Below, one piece after another: positions 9,901-18,230 of a DNA stretch of 62,774 bases; position 1 is the first letter of the stretch; each line of letters starts with the position of its first letter. The notes below the pieces were generated by a model. It was not told the DNA's origin. It made no database searches and saw only the letters and a program-made list of their open reading frames with translations. This DNA comes from an uncultured Bacteroidales bacterium (GTDB taxonomy: Bacteria > Bacteroidota > Bacteroidia > Bacteroidales > UBA932), in assembly GCA_905235995.1 (NCBI GenBank), contig CAJONI010000010.1, positions 1 through 62,774 on the forward strand, read 5' to 3'. A program made the translations under genes and the position numbers.

Positions 9901-10236
9901 TTCCCGTATGGCTTCCGCCAGCTCGGTCTGGGCAAGCTCATAGGCAAGCGCTCGTGGGGCGGCATCGTGGGCATCTCCGGCTCGCGCCAGTATCTGGACG
10001 GACAGGACATGCGCACCCCGTTCTTCACCTCCTATTCGCTTGAGGGCGACTGGATCATCGAAGGCTACGGCGTGGATCCCGACATCGACATCGACATCAA
10101 CCCGTTCGAGGACCACCAGGGCAAGGACGCCCAGCTCGACAAGGCCATCGAAGTCCTGAAAGCTGAGATGAAAAACTGGAAACCCCTGCCTCCCACCCCT
10201 CCGGCCCCCGACAAGAGCAAAATCGGCCTGGAATAA
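6904..10236 (+). CDS. Tricorn-like S41 family peptidase with beta-propeller domains
   Basis: A 1110-residue secreted protein. Residues 1-19 form a signal peptide ending CYAAD. Two propeller regions follow, with repeated SPDGK-type WD40/PD40 blades (about 25-340 and 340-560). A Pro/Gly/Lys-rich insertion spans about 560-605 (GPAPGAPGKPAPEKP), then comes the Tricorn core domain, a PDZ-like domain (about 830-900) and the S41 catalytic domain. Expected catalytic residues are visible: His about 771 in IGHAYI, Ser about 995 in SSSDGDLFP, and Glu in IIEGYGVDPDI. The family degrades peptides; a periplasmic role is inferred from the signal peptide. It starts 2 bp after yicC and ends in a strong terminator. 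Confidence 0.92.
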   Translation: MKRILILLAALTPLLCYAADRQEARLLRFPAVGGDQIVFSYAGDLYRVGIDGGEAVKLTSHVGYEVFPRISPDGKTVAFTGQYDGNTEVYTIPVAGGEPRRVTWSGLVGRDMVGERMGPNNIVMCWTPDGKQIVYRSKQWCFSGLRGQLMTVPATGGPGVEIPTTEGGFCSYSPDGRKLALNRMFREFRTWKYYRGGQADDIWINTVGTTKLEKITDNDAQDIFPMWIGNEIYYLSDRDRTMNLFVYDTRTKATRKVTDFTEYDCKFPSFSKDYVVFENGGYIYKYDVRKGTCEKVTVYLESDNLYSRPEYKNVSDRLNSYSLSPDGERVLLVGRGDVFSLPARKGDVRNVTHTPGAHEREAEWSPDGKNVAWFSDKDGEYQVYVAPSNDMEHPRRLTHFSDGYPSNLQWSPDGKTLYFNTLKRDIYSLDVASGKLDRIIVSQTSAPRGFTLSADGSWATYTMGLDNDISAVYLYDVASGKSYQVTDRWYDASGPMFSQDGKYLFFTSGRELRSQYSQVEWNASYNINSYVFVIPLAKDTPDPTTMTSDEYGVKPAKPEGPRTGGPAPGAPGKPAPEKPVAEKPAKTKVDVEGIGQRASVLPLPAGRYRLILADNDKLYYSSFGGGMPGMPAGGPGGARNGAAAVKVLDLKTLQTSDGPKNMPLAFTPDHKKCLVRDGGKFYVTAFGGPAKLDTPVPTQEMDMLVDHEAEWKQIYDESWRVTRDNFYVENMHGLDWNAIHDKYAVMLPYVKHRHDLTYLIGEMIGELTIGHAYITSGETPEIPRIATGLLGGKFSKDSNTGAFRIEHIFKGASWDKTLVSPLDAAGVNARVGQYVTKVNGTPSNELADIYQALVGKVGKTVALEIADNAAGKNARTVYVKPVADESNLAYYEWVNKNIEKVDKASNGEIGYIHIPDMSTEGLDMFTKLFYTQLDKKALIIDDRMNGGGNVSPMILERLQREVYRMSMYRNGANKTVPNQAFYGPKVCLIDKYSSSDGDLFPYGFRQLGLGKLIGKRSWGGIVGISGSRQYLDGQDMRTPFFTSYSLEGDWIIEGYGVDPDIDIDINPFEDHQGKDAQLDKAIEVLKAEMKNWKPLPPTPPAPDKSKIGLE

Positions 10237-10270
10237 AAAAAAGAGCCTCGGTAACCGAGGCTCTTTTTTT
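10235..10270. terminator. Bidirectional intrinsic terminator
   Basis: A perfect 10-bp stem AGAGCCTCGG / CCGAGGCTCT with a 3-nt loop (10242-10264), preceded by A8 and followed by T7. It therefore works on either strand: for the Tricorn-like gene (plus) and for the convergent chain-length determinant, whose stop codon lies in the T-run. Confidence 0.95.
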
Positions 10271-11372
10271 ACACTTCATCTTCGGAAGTGAAGATATCTT
10301 TGAAGAATGCGACGACGGTGTCGCCGAAGACAACCCAAGCGCAGGCGAGAATGAAGCCGACGAAGAACCAGATGATGCACACCTTTGCGCGGCTGTTGGA
10401 CGCCTGTAGAGGCACCGTAGCGGGCTGGACGACGGCATAGACAGGTTTCACCTCCTGGATCTTGGCCTTCGCCATCTCCCTCTGCTGAGCCATCTGCGAA
10501 TAGATCTGGTTGGCCAGCTGCGCCTCATTCTCGAGCCTCTGACGCTCGCTGTTGACCGACTGCAGGATCACGCTGCGGTCGTAGTCCACGCGAGCCGCAT
10601 AGGCCGCCTGTGCGCGCACCAGCTCGGCATGGGCCTCATCGGCCATCTGCACGTAGTATTCGTAGTCGGCAGTAGCTTTACGGGTGCGGTATTCCGTCAC
10701 GAAATCCTGCAGACGCTGGCACACGGTGTCAGCCAGCTGCTTGACGATCATCGGGTCGTCGAGAGTAACGCCGATGGTCGTCACGCCTGTCTTCTTGTCG
10801 ACTGAAGTGGCCACTGCGGAGCGCAGCGCTTTGACGGCATAACCCTGACGAGGCGTAAGCTGATCGGGATTGATAACCGAATCGTCGTACAAATACTTCG
10901 CATCAGCCTCGGCAATCTTCCGGGCCTTCTTCTCGCTGACAGGCTTGTCGCGGCCCAGCAGATGCAGGAAGACCGTCGTAGTCTCGGGCACGGCACCAGC
11001 CACGAGCGCTTCCTTCTTCACGAAAGGCGTCACCGGCACCTCGAGCAGCGAGCACAGGAAAGGTGTGCTGGAGCTGATCTCAGGGAACAGCGAGATGTTG
11101 AGAGCATCTGGCGAAGAATTGAGCGAAATTCCTCCGCCCAGCATGCTGGCCAGTGCCGAAGCTGTGCCGCTGGCCCGGTTCTGTACCTCCGGAGCCAGAG
11201 TGACGGTGACCTGATATGTGCGCTTCATCATCAAGGCGTAGGTCACTCCCAGAACAGAGAAAATGAAAGTTACCAGGACGATGAACTTCCAACGGCGGAA
11301 CAGCTTGCGCAGGATGCCCTTCCAGTCGATCTCCAGCCCGTCCTCTTCGATATAGCGGTTTTCTTCTTCCAT
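10269..11372 (-). CDS. Wzz-type polysaccharide chain-length determinant
   Basis: A 367-residue inner-membrane protein of the Wzz/PCP group. It has a cytoplasmic N terminus, a first membrane segment at about 33-52 (FIVLVTFIFSVLGVTYAL), a long periplasmic coiled-coil-rich region with the LQASNSRAKV segment before the second helix, and a second membrane segment near 335-355 (CIIWFFVGFILACAWVVF). No tyrosine kinase domain is fused. It follows the export gene by 3 bp on the same strand, so the pair likely controls length and export of a surface polysaccharide. The synthesis genes are not adjacent. Confidence 0.88.
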   Translation of the reverse strand: MEEENRYIEEDGLEIDWKGILRKLFRRWKFIVLVTFIFSVLGVTYALMMKRTYQVTVTLAPEVQNRASGTASALASMLGGGISLNSSPDALNISLFPEISSSTPFLCSLLEVPVTPFVKKEALVAGAVPETTTVFLHLLGRDKPVSEKKARKIAEADAKYLYDDSVINPDQLTPRQGYAVKALRSAVATSVDKKTGVTTIGVTLDDPMIVKQLADTVCQRLQDFVTEYRTRKATADYEYYVQMADEAHAELVRAQAAYAARVDYDRSVILQSVNSERQRLENEAQLANQIYSQMAQQREMAKAKIQEVKPVYAVVQPATVPLQASNSRAKVCIIWFFVGFILACAWVVFGDTVVAFFKDIFTSEDEV

Positions 11373-11375
11373 GCC

Positions 11376-13781
11376 TTATTTGTCCTTGGTGCGTTGTATG
11401 ATCAGGAAGATGGAAGCCATGCTGGTTCCCAGGGAGGCCACTGTGGTTGCCATGGAGGCTACACGTGCGAGAGTCTCGCCGGCGGCTCCTTCCCTCTTGA
11501 TTTTCGCGGGTACCACTATCTGGTCACCCGGCTGGATACGGGTACCGCCCCTCAGTTTCTCGGAATTGCCGTTCATGTGGATCACATAGACCTTGCTCCT
11601 CTTCGCACCGGTCAGGTAGCCGCCACAGGCTTCGATATAGCCTGCTCCATTCTTACCCGGTTCGTAGGTAAGGACGCTGGGCATCATGACCGAGCCGATG
11701 ACCCTCACCGTATTGCGGATCAATGGAATGTCGAGTACGTCTCCCTCAACCACTTCGATATCGTATCTTGAGCCAGGATTCGCAAGGGCCTGGTCGAGCC
11801 TGATCGCAACCTGGTAGCGGCTTGCAATGGTATCTAGTCCGGTCGAGTCCAACGTGGCGTTCTGGGCGCCCCTGTATTCGAGTACCTTGAGCAATTGCTC
11901 CCTCTCGTCATCGGTCATGTTGCGGTAGAGGCGCGCTCCGGCCAGATAGGCGTAGTTCGTCGTACCGCCCGCCTTGCGCACTATGTCACTCAGGCGCTCG
12001 CCGCGGTTGGTCAGGGTGAAATCGCCGGCAAAATTGACCTCGCCGGTCACCGTCACGTGTGTCTGGGAGGTGTATGCGGGACTGCGGTGGACGGTCACTT
12101 CGTCGTAGGGCTCCAGATAGACCTTTGCGCCCCCGTCGTCCACGAAGCCGTCACGAAGGCGGACGCTGATTATCTCGCCGAGACGCTCGTCGGACACAAG
12201 GCCCTGGGCATCGCGCTTGCGGCGGGCGATGTCGACGCGGGCGAGCGAAGCGCCTTCCCTCAGGCCGCCGGCCATGATGATGAGGTCTTCGACAGTGGTG
12301 TTTCGGGCATAGGGGAAAACTCCGGGGTTCGTCACCATGCCATAGATTGACATGGTTGCCTGCTCCTGGATATCAGCACGGCTGGTGATGAAGAGTTCGT
12401 CGTTTTTCTGGAGGACTATGTCGGGATCGGCGCCGGAGAGCACGCGGCCCAGATTGACCGAGATCACCTCGAAACTCTTGTCCTCGTCGTGCTGGCGGTG
12501 CAGCACTGCGAGGTTCAGGAACGCGTCGGGTAGCAGACCACCAGCCTTGGACACCAGCTGGCGGACCGTCTTCACGTCGCCGCCAAGTTCATAGGTCCCT
12601 GCCTGGTAGACAGCACCGCTGACCGACACCCTGTTCTCGTAGTATGAATTGAGTTCCGACACTGTAACTTCGTCGCCATCCTGCATCTCGAAACTGCGGA
12701 ACCTGGGTGCCTCGACGGTCCTGACTTCATAGTTCTTGCCGTTCTGGCGCACTACGGTGACGCTCTCGGTAAAGGCCCCGCTCGCGAAACCTCCGGCATA
12801 GGCCAGCAGATCCTCGAGGGTCTCTCCGGCTTTCAGCTCGAAGCTCATTGGACGCCTCACCTTGCCTCCGATCTTCACCATGCATGTATAGGGCCTGACA
12901 AGGACCACGTCGCCTTCTTCCAGGCGGATGTCACGCTCCCGGCTGCCCTTGACCAGAAAGTCATAGACGTCAACGGTCCCGACTATCTTGCCCGCACGGT
13001 TGACCACTATCTCACGGAGAGAACCCGGTTCCACCACTCCGCCGGCCAGGTAAAGCACGTGGAACACTGTCGAGAAGGCAGGGACCATGTAGGTGCCGGC
13101 ATGCTGGACGTCTCCCAGGACGTTCACCTGGATGGAGCGGATCTGGCCGAGGCTCAGGCGGATGTCAGTGCCGTCGGAACTGCGGTTCAGGCCCCCGTAG
13201 ATACCTGCGAGCTTGCGCTTGAGGTACTTGTTGGCCTCTTCGATGGTCATGCCGCTCAGATATACCGGGCCGAGGATATCGACGTTGATGCTGCCCTCGG
13301 GGGATATGACGCTGCGCAGGGTGGTCTGGTTGGCTCCGAAAATATCGATTATGACTTCGTCGCCCGGGCCGAGATGGTAGTTCTTCGGGGTGGCGAGATT
13401 CTCGCTGGGAGCGAAGTTGAGTTCGCGGTTGCGAAAGATGTCACGGCCGTATACCATAGGTCCGTTTTCCGTATCCTGGAAATCGGCGGGAGCGAAGTCC
13501 ACCTCACCCTGCACGATGTGGGACCTGTCATCAGAGCCCGAAACGGCCTGTGCGACAGCCGTCTGCTGGCTGTCGTAGAGTTTTTTCACGCGTTCGGCCT
13601 GGGCGCGGTCCACCCCGCGGACCACCAGTTCGCGCAGAAGCTCGTTCTGGGTCTTGCCCTGTTCGATCCCGGCCTTCACGTAGTCGAGCACCTGGACATC
13701 TGTCATAGTGCTTTGAGCCATGGCCGCCAGGGTGCTTCCCAGCAGCGCTGCGAGCAGGAACAACCGTTTCAACATCTTCAT
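11376..13781 (-). CDS. Wza-like polysaccharide export protein with SLBB domains
   Basis: Outer-membrane polysaccharide export protein of about 801 residues. A signal peptide (MKMLKRLFLLAALLGSTLAAMA) is followed by the Poly_export domain (LGPGDEVIIDIFGANQ) and several SLBB repeats, among them VLGDVQHAGTY, VSGAVYQAGTYELGG, IYGMVTNPGVFPYA and VTGEVNFAGDF. There is no lipobox cysteine, unlike classical Wza. An in-frame ATG exists at 13814, but the -7 box (13812-13819) overlaps it, so the start at 13781 is preferred. Together with the Wzz-type gene it forms a two-gene unit. Confidence 0.9.
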   Translation of the reverse strand: MKMLKRLFLLAALLGSTLAAMAQSTMTDVQVLDYVKAGIEQGKTQNELLRELVVRGVDRAQAERVKKLYDSQQTAVAQAVSGSDDRSHIVQGEVDFAPADFQDTENGPMVYGRDIFRNRELNFAPSENLATPKNYHLGPGDEVIIDIFGANQTTLRSVISPEGSINVDILGPVYLSGMTIEEANKYLKRKLAGIYGGLNRSSDGTDIRLSLGQIRSIQVNVLGDVQHAGTYMVPAFSTVFHVLYLAGGVVEPGSLREIVVNRAGKIVGTVDVYDFLVKGSRERDIRLEEGDVVLVRPYTCMVKIGGKVRRPMSFELKAGETLEDLLAYAGGFASGAFTESVTVVRQNGKNYEVRTVEAPRFRSFEMQDGDEVTVSELNSYYENRVSVSGAVYQAGTYELGGDVKTVRQLVSKAGGLLPDAFLNLAVLHRQHDEDKSFEVISVNLGRVLSGADPDIVLQKNDELFITSRADIQEQATMSIYGMVTNPGVFPYARNTTVEDLIIMAGGLREGASLARVDIARRKRDAQGLVSDERLGEIISVRLRDGFVDDGGAKVYLEPYDEVTVHRSPAYTSQTHVTVTGEVNFAGDFTLTNRGERLSDIVRKAGGTTNYAYLAGARLYRNMTDDEREQLLKVLEYRGAQNATLDSTGLDTIASRYQVAIRLDQALANPGSRYDIEVVEGDVLDIPLIRNTVRVIGSVMMPSVLTYEPGKNGAGYIEACGGYLTGAKRSKVYVIHMNGNSEKLRGGTRIQPGDQIVVPAKIKREGAAGETLARVASMATTVASLGTSMASIFLIIQRTKDK

Positions 13782-13811
13782 ATATTTGTTCGGATTATTG
13801 GGTTCAACTGG

Positions 13812-13819
13812 CAAATATA
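13812..13819 (-). promoter_or_regulatory. -7 box for the polysaccharide export pair (TATATTTG)
   Basis: A perfect TAnnTTTG element on the minus strand, about 30 nt upstream of the ATG at 13781. It separates the export pair from the upstream nusB-fabG operon. Confidence 0.65.
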
Positions 13820-13826
13820 CAAAAAA

Positions 13827-14573
13827 TTACATTCCCATACCACCATCCACGAGAATCACCTGCCCGGAAACATACGAGGCAAGGTCGGAGGCAAGGAAGG
13901 TACATACTTTCGCCACTTCTGCCGGCGTGCCGCCGCGGCGCATCGGAATCTTGGCTTCCCACTGCTTCAGCACGTCGGGGCCCAGCTTCTCGGTCATGTC
14001 GGTCAGGATGAAGCCGGGAGCGACCACGTTGGCGCGAACGCCCTTGGGGCCCAGTTCGGCCGCTATGGACTTGGCGAGGCCTATCATGCCGGCCTTGGAT
14101 GCGGAGTAGTTGCACTGTCCGGCGTTGCCGTGTACGCCTACGATCGAACTGATGTTGATGATCGAGCCGCCTCTCTGCCTGAGCATCACGGGACTCACGG
14201 CGTGGATGAAGTTGAAGGCGCTCTTGAGGTTGACCGTCAGCACGGCGTCCCACTGGAGTTCAGTCATGCGGAGCATCAGGCCGTCTTTGGTGATGCCGGC
14301 GTTGTTGACCAGTATGTCTATGCGGCCGAAGTGTTCGACCACCTGATCAACGGCCTGGTGGGTCTGCTCGAAGTCGGCGGCGTTGGAGGCGATGGCGAGC
14401 ACCTTTACGCCAAAGGCCTCGAGTTCCTTTTTCGTGGTCTCGCCGATTTCGTCGATGACCAGGTCCGTGAAGGCGATATCTGCGCCTTCTTCTGCAAATT
14501 TGAGGGCGATCTGCTTTCCGATGCCTCTCGCCGCGCCCGTAATCAGCGCGACCTTTCCTTTCAGTAATTCCAT
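13827..14573 (-). CDS. fabG: 3-oxoacyl-[ACP] reductase FabG
   Basis: NADPH-dependent ketoreductase of fatty acid elongation. The 248-residue short-chain dehydrogenase has the cofactor motif TGAARGIG at residues 13-20, NNAG near 90, the catalytic Ser in NISSIVG and the Tyr/Lys pair in YSASKAG, and ends GGMGM as FabG proteins do. It is the last gene of the leftward operon and starts 1 bp after rimO. The acpP/fabF genes usually found beside fabG are not here. Confidence 0.95.
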   Translation of the reverse strand: MELLKGKVALITGAARGIGKQIALKFAEEGADIAFTDLVIDEIGETTKKELEAFGVKVLAIASNAADFEQTHQAVDQVVEHFGRIDILVNNAGITKDGLMLRMTELQWDAVLTVNLKSAFNFIHAVSPVMLRQRGGSIINISSIVGVHGNAGQCNYSASKAGMIGLAKSIAAELGPKGVRANVVAPGFILTDMTEKLGPDVLKQWEAKIPMRRGGTPAEVAKVCTFLASDLASYVSGQVILVDGGMGM

Positions 14574-14574
14574 A

Positions 14575-15870
14575 TCAATACTCAGCTGTTAAATCATATT
14601 CATCCGCACCGGTGATGGTGACGTCGAGGAATTTGCCTGTCAATGCATCCGGCGTAGCTGCGGGCAGCGCAGCCGGATCGACAAGGATTTCGCCGTCGAC
14701 CTCGGGAGATTCCGTCCTGGAACGGGCGACCAGATAACTGGTCTGGCCCGGCATGGCGGAGCCTTCTTCCACCCGGTCGACGAGAACCCTTTCACGTTTG
14801 CCTACACGCGCCTGGTTGCAAGCCAGCGAGATGCCGCTCTGGAGTTGCATGAGCCGGTCGTAGCGCTCCTGTTTCACTTCCGGAGGGACCTCGTCCTTGT
14901 AATGCAGGGCCCCGTAAGTATCCTCTTCCTCAGAGTATTGGAACGCTCCCAGCCTCTCGAAGCGACTCTCCTTCACAAAATCGAGCAAATCCTCGAATTC
15001 TTCTTCCCCTTCGCCCGGATGCCCCACTATAAGTGTCGTGCGCAGCACTACTCCCGGCACCATGCGACGCATCTTCTCGACCAGTTCCCTGGTCTGGCGT
15101 CCGTCGACTCCCCGTCGCATCATCTGCAAAACCTTGTCGGCGCTGTGCTGCAGCGGAATGTCGATGTATGGACAGAGCTTTGGATTGTCGGCCATGATGC
15201 GGAGCACATCCTCAGGGAAGCTGCTTGGATAGGCATAGTGCAGACGTATCCACTCTATGCCGTCGATCAGGCAAAGTCGCTCCAGAAGCTCGCCCAGACG
15301 ACGCTTTCCGTAAAGGTCAAGGCCGTAGTAGGTGGTATCCTGGGCGATGACGATGAGTTCCTTCACGCCCTGTGCGGCGAGCATCTTCGCCTCCTCTACC
15401 AGCGACTCCATGGGCACGCTCACGTGCGGGCCCCGGATCAGCGGGATGGCGCAATAGGCGCAACGCCTGTCGCAGCCCTCTGAAATCTTGAGATAGGCAT
15501 AGTGCGACGGAGTGGTGAGCACGCGGCCAAGCGTATCGAAGCTGAGCACCCCGTCCCAATGGTCGACTTCCGGAAGCTCGGCAGGCAGTTCCTTGCGGTA
15601 GCGTTGCGACAGGCAGCCGAACACCGAAACCTTCTCCACCATCCCCTGCTTCTTGGCCTCCACGGCCTCAAGGATCGCAGCTATCGACTCCTCCTTGGCG
15701 TCCTGGATGAAGCCGCAGGTGTTGATCACCACCTCGTCGACGCCTCCGTCGGCAAGGTCGTGGCTTTCAGGCACGAGGGTATAGCCGCGCTCCTGCAGGA
15801 GACGCAGCAGGTGCTCCGAGTCCACGCGGTTCTTGGAACACCCCATCGTCACCACCTGGATGCGCTTCAC
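14575..15870 (-). CDS. rimO: Ribosomal protein S12 methylthiotransferase RimO
   Basis: Adds a methylthio group to the conserved aspartate of ribosomal protein S12. The 431-residue protein has the N-terminal cluster domain (TMGCSKNRVDSE, CGFIQDAKEES), the radical SAM motif CDRRCAYC near residue 135, and a C-terminal TRAM domain. The features distinguish it from MiaB. The start is GTG, overlapping the upstream stop by one base (TAGTG), the same arrangement as pdxA/rnhA. Confidence 0.95.
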   Translation of the reverse strand: MKRIQVVTMGCSKNRVDSEHLLRLLQERGYTLVPESHDLADGGVDEVVINTCGFIQDAKEESIAAILEAVEAKKQGMVEKVSVFGCLSQRYRKELPAELPEVDHWDGVLSFDTLGRVLTTPSHYAYLKISEGCDRRCAYCAIPLIRGPHVSVPMESLVEEAKMLAAQGVKELIVIAQDTTYYGLDLYGKRRLGELLERLCLIDGIEWIRLHYAYPSSFPEDVLRIMADNPKLCPYIDIPLQHSADKVLQMMRRGVDGRQTRELVEKMRRMVPGVVLRTTLIVGHPGEGEEEFEDLLDFVKESRFERLGAFQYSEEEDTYGALHYKDEVPPEVKQERYDRLMQLQSGISLACNQARVGKRERVLVDRVEEGSAMPGQTSYLVARSRTESPEVDGEILVDPAALPAATPDALTGKFLDVTITGADEYDLTAEY

Positions 15871-16325
15871 TACTTAGCTTCTTCGGGTTTCTCTTCTTCT
15901 TTATTTTCCTCCTCTTCTTCGGCCTCGAACTCGAGGGAGGCATGGTTGCGGAGCTCTTCGTACCAGCCCAGTATCTTCTTCATGTGCGATACATAGAAGC
16001 GGTCAGGATCGTAGTCGGGGATCACTTCGGAGAAGAAGGCCTCTATCTTGCGCGGGCTGTCCTTGGGGCTCGGCGCTTCACCTTTTTCAAGTTTTGCGGC
16101 CATCGAAGCGAGCACGTCGCGAAGGGGCACGTCTGTCTGGTCGGTATAGACCGAGATGTCGGAGAGGGCGCTTACCTTGGCGCTGGCTCCAAGCATCTGG
16201 CGGTGGCCCGTAGCAAGGTTCTCGGCGATGATGCCGCCGCGTCCCTGCGCCACATAGGCGAACAGGCCGTGTTCTCCGGAAACGGAGAGGATTTTTTTCA
16301 GGTCGGTTTTTTCAGTCTTTTCCAT
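15870..16325 (-). CDS. DUF5606 family protein
   Basis: A 151-residue protein with the compact N-terminal domain of the DUF5606 family (KKILSVSGEHGLFAYVAQG, SALSDISVYT), a helical middle (YVSHMKKILGWYEELR) and a strongly acidic Glu-rich tail. The family is largely confined to Bacteroidetes and has no established function. It overlaps coaE by 14 bp and rimO by 1 bp, so it is translated as part of a tightly packed operon. The aligned linkage to rimO and coaE suggests a housekeeping role; that is inference. Confidence 0.85.
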   Translation of the reverse strand: MEKTEKTDLKKILSVSGEHGLFAYVAQGRGGIIAENLATGHRQMLGASAKVSALSDISVYTDQTDVPLRDVLASMAAKLEKGEAPSPKDSPRKIEAFFSEVIPDYDPDRFYVSHMKKILGWYEELRNHASLEFEAEEEEENKEEEKPEEAK

Positions 16326-16905
16326 CTTTCATCAAATCTAAGATATCCATGATAGCCGGCAGCAATGCCTGCCGGTCGTTGCTTACAATAGTCCAGTCGG
16401 CACGTGCAGCCCGCTGTTCATCAGTCCATTGCTTAGCCATCCTGCTGCGCACCTGCGCTTCCGTTAGCCCGTCGCGGAGCATCGTCCTCCGCACCCTTGT
16501 CTCTTCCGGCAGCGACACGGCAAGCACACGGTCGTAAAGCCCCGCCAGATTCGGTTTCTCGAGCAATATCGCCGATTCTATCACTCCCACGGGGGCGTCA
16601 TGGGCTTCCTTCCAGCTGGCGAAATCGCGTGCCACGGCCGGATGCACCAGTTCCTCAATGGCTGCAAGCATCTGCGGGTCAGCAAAAATCCTGCCTGAAA
16701 GAGCCGCCCTGTCGAGCCGGCCGTCCGGACCGAGAACCTCACGGCCCACAAGCGCCACCACCTCTTCCAGAAGCCCGGGATCGCTGTCGTACAGCTCCTT
16801 GGCCGCCATGTCACAATCATAGACAGGGGCTCCGAGCACCCCGAAAGCGCGGGCGACTGTCGATTTGCCGCTGCCGATTCCGCCTGTACAGAGAAGGATA
16901 CGCAT
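16312..16905 (-). CDS. coaE: Dephospho-CoA kinase
   Basis: Catalyses the last step of coenzyme A synthesis. The protein opens MRILLCTGGIGSGKSTVAR with a P-loop at residues 8-15, followed by DCDMAAKELY and the HPAVARDF segment. An in-frame ATG 30 bp further upstream lies inside the end of the ybbR-like gene. The start at 16905 is preferred because it puts the P-loop at the usual distance, giving 197 residues. It overlaps the next gene by 14 bp. Confidence 0.93.
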   Translation of the reverse strand: MRILLCTGGIGSGKSTVARAFGVLGAPVYDCDMAAKELYDSDPGLLEEVVALVGREVLGPDGRLDRAALSGRIFADPQMLAAIEELVHPAVARDFASWKEAHDAPVGVIESAILLEKPNLAGLYDRVLAVSLPEETRVRRTMLRDGLTEAQVRSRMAKQWTDEQRAARADWTIVSNDRQALLPAIMDILDLMKDGKD

Positions 16906-16916
16906 GACTGTCAAAG

Positions 16917-17846
16917 CTATTCCACCATCAGGCACTCCACCATTCCGGGATCTATGCGCCAGGCATATATGTCCCTGTCCGTGACCAGTCGCGGGATCAC
17001 CTTGGTGCTCCCCGCTCCGGCGTAATCGGCATAATCCACCACCAGCGACAGGTCGTCGGCAGTAATGCGTCCGCCCCAGGGGCGGAAGGAGCAGCGGTAG
17101 GTAAGCTCAAGCCGGGATGGCAGCACGAGCAGCGTGCGGCCGGCAGGCGTGCCTTCGACCGACACCGGCAGGGTCACGGTATTCTCGACATAACGGTCCA
17201 CCGAGACCTCGTACCACACCCTGTCGGTCGCCAGCCTGAGACCCGGAATCTGCTGCAGGGCAACGTAACCCTGCAGGTCCTGGTCAAGCGCCTTGGCCGA
17301 GATGTTTTTCGTACGTACCTGCGTGATGCGCAGGATTTCCTTTACCGGGCCGTAGACCTGCACTGAATCGGGCTTGACGTAGACCTCCCCGACCTGCATG
17401 TATTGAGGGCGGAATCCGAAGTCGGTGACCGCAACCACAGGTACGGTGACGAAATCTTCCCGGGTGAAAGGGAAAGTGAGCTGGTCGGTTTCTATGAAAT
17501 CCACGCTGAACCGGTCGCCCAGCTGCTCCACCAGCTTCTCGCGCACGTCGGAAACGGGAAGGACGAACAAGTCGTCGACCCCCTCGACCGGTATGAAACG
17601 GCGCTCGTCGACCGCTATGCGCAGCTCGACGGGCTTGCGACGCGCACGGAGCAGGTAGAACCCAGTCCCCTTGCCGCGCAGCAGAAGGATTTCTCGCGCC
17701 GTGGCTTCTGGGGCATACCCTTCCATGAGGGTCGTCACCCGCACCGTGCAGGGCAGGGATGCGGAATATGGCAACGAAAAGGTGTGCATCGCCCACACGA
17801 AGCAGGCGATGAGCAGGGAGGCCACCAGGAGCCGGATGTCTTTCAT
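16917..17846 (-). CDS. YbbR/CdaR-like domain protein
   Basis: A 309-residue envelope protein with one N-terminal membrane anchor (LLVASLLIACFVWAMHTF) and YbbR-type beta domains beyond it (the VYVKPDSVQVYGP segment is typical). In Firmicutes, CdaR regulates the diadenylate cyclase CdaA; no cyclase gene is present here. In Bacteroidetes the order yajC-ybbR-coaE is common, and it is seen here. The function in this phylum is not established. Confidence 0.8.
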   Translation of the reverse strand: MKDIRLLVASLLIACFVWAMHTFSLPYSASLPCTVRVTTLMEGYAPEATAREILLLRGKGTGFYLLRARRKPVELRIAVDERRFIPVEGVDDLFVLPVSDVREKLVEQLGDRFSVDFIETDQLTFPFTREDFVTVPVVAVTDFGFRPQYMQVGEVYVKPDSVQVYGPVKEILRITQVRTKNISAKALDQDLQGYVALQQIPGLRLATDRVWYEVSVDRYVENTVTLPVSVEGTPAGRTLLVLPSRLELTYRCSFRPWGGRITADDLSLVVDYADYAGAGSTKVIPRLVTDRDIYAWRIDPGMVECLMVE

Positions 17847-17852
17847 CCGAAG

Positions 17853-18176
17853 TCAGGACTGCTGGGCATCACTGAAGTCCTTGACCAGTGATGCCTTGTC
17901 GACCTTGATCTTGACGTCCTTGTCGATCTCGAGCATAACCTTGTTGCCGTTGACTTCCAGCACTGTGCCGTAGATACCGCCTACGGTCACCACCTTGTCG
18001 CCTTTCTTCAGGCTGTCACGGAAGTTGTTAAGCTCTTTCTGGCGCTTCTGCTGGGGACGGATCATGAAGAGCCACATCACCACGAAGATGAGTGCGAGCA
18101 TCAGCAGCATGGTCATTCCGCTGCCGCTACCCTGTGCACCGGCCGTAGCCTGCAGGAAAAATGTGAAATAGTTCAT
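17853..18176 (-). CDS. yajC: Preprotein translocase subunit YajC
   Basis: A small inner-membrane partner of SecDF. The 107-residue protein has one membrane helix (MLLMLALIFVVMWLFMIRP) followed by the family motif RPQQKRQKELNNF and the KGDKVVTVGGIYGTV domain. It sits 6 bp upstream of the ybbR-like gene in the leftward operon. Confidence 0.95.
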   Translation of the reverse strand: MNYFTFFLQATAGAQGSGSGMTMLLMLALIFVVMWLFMIRPQQKRQKELNNFRDSLKKGDKVVTVGGIYGTVLEVNGNKVMLEIDKDVKIKVDKASLVKDFSDAQQS

Positions 18177-18204
18177 CGCTATCGATTATTGATTTGTTTC
18201 TTAC

Positions 18205-18230
18205 GGTCATTCCGGGTTTGTCCCGGCTTC
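18205..18230. repeat. GC-rich palindrome, copy 1 (after nusB)
   Basis: Core CCGGG-TTTGT-CCCGG at 18212-18226, within TCATTCCGGG...; the right arm is incomplete. On the minus strand it starts 4 nt after the nusB stop codon and precedes yajC. It belongs to a dispersed family also seen near 20738, 28595, 35840 and 44289. Confidence 0.7.
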
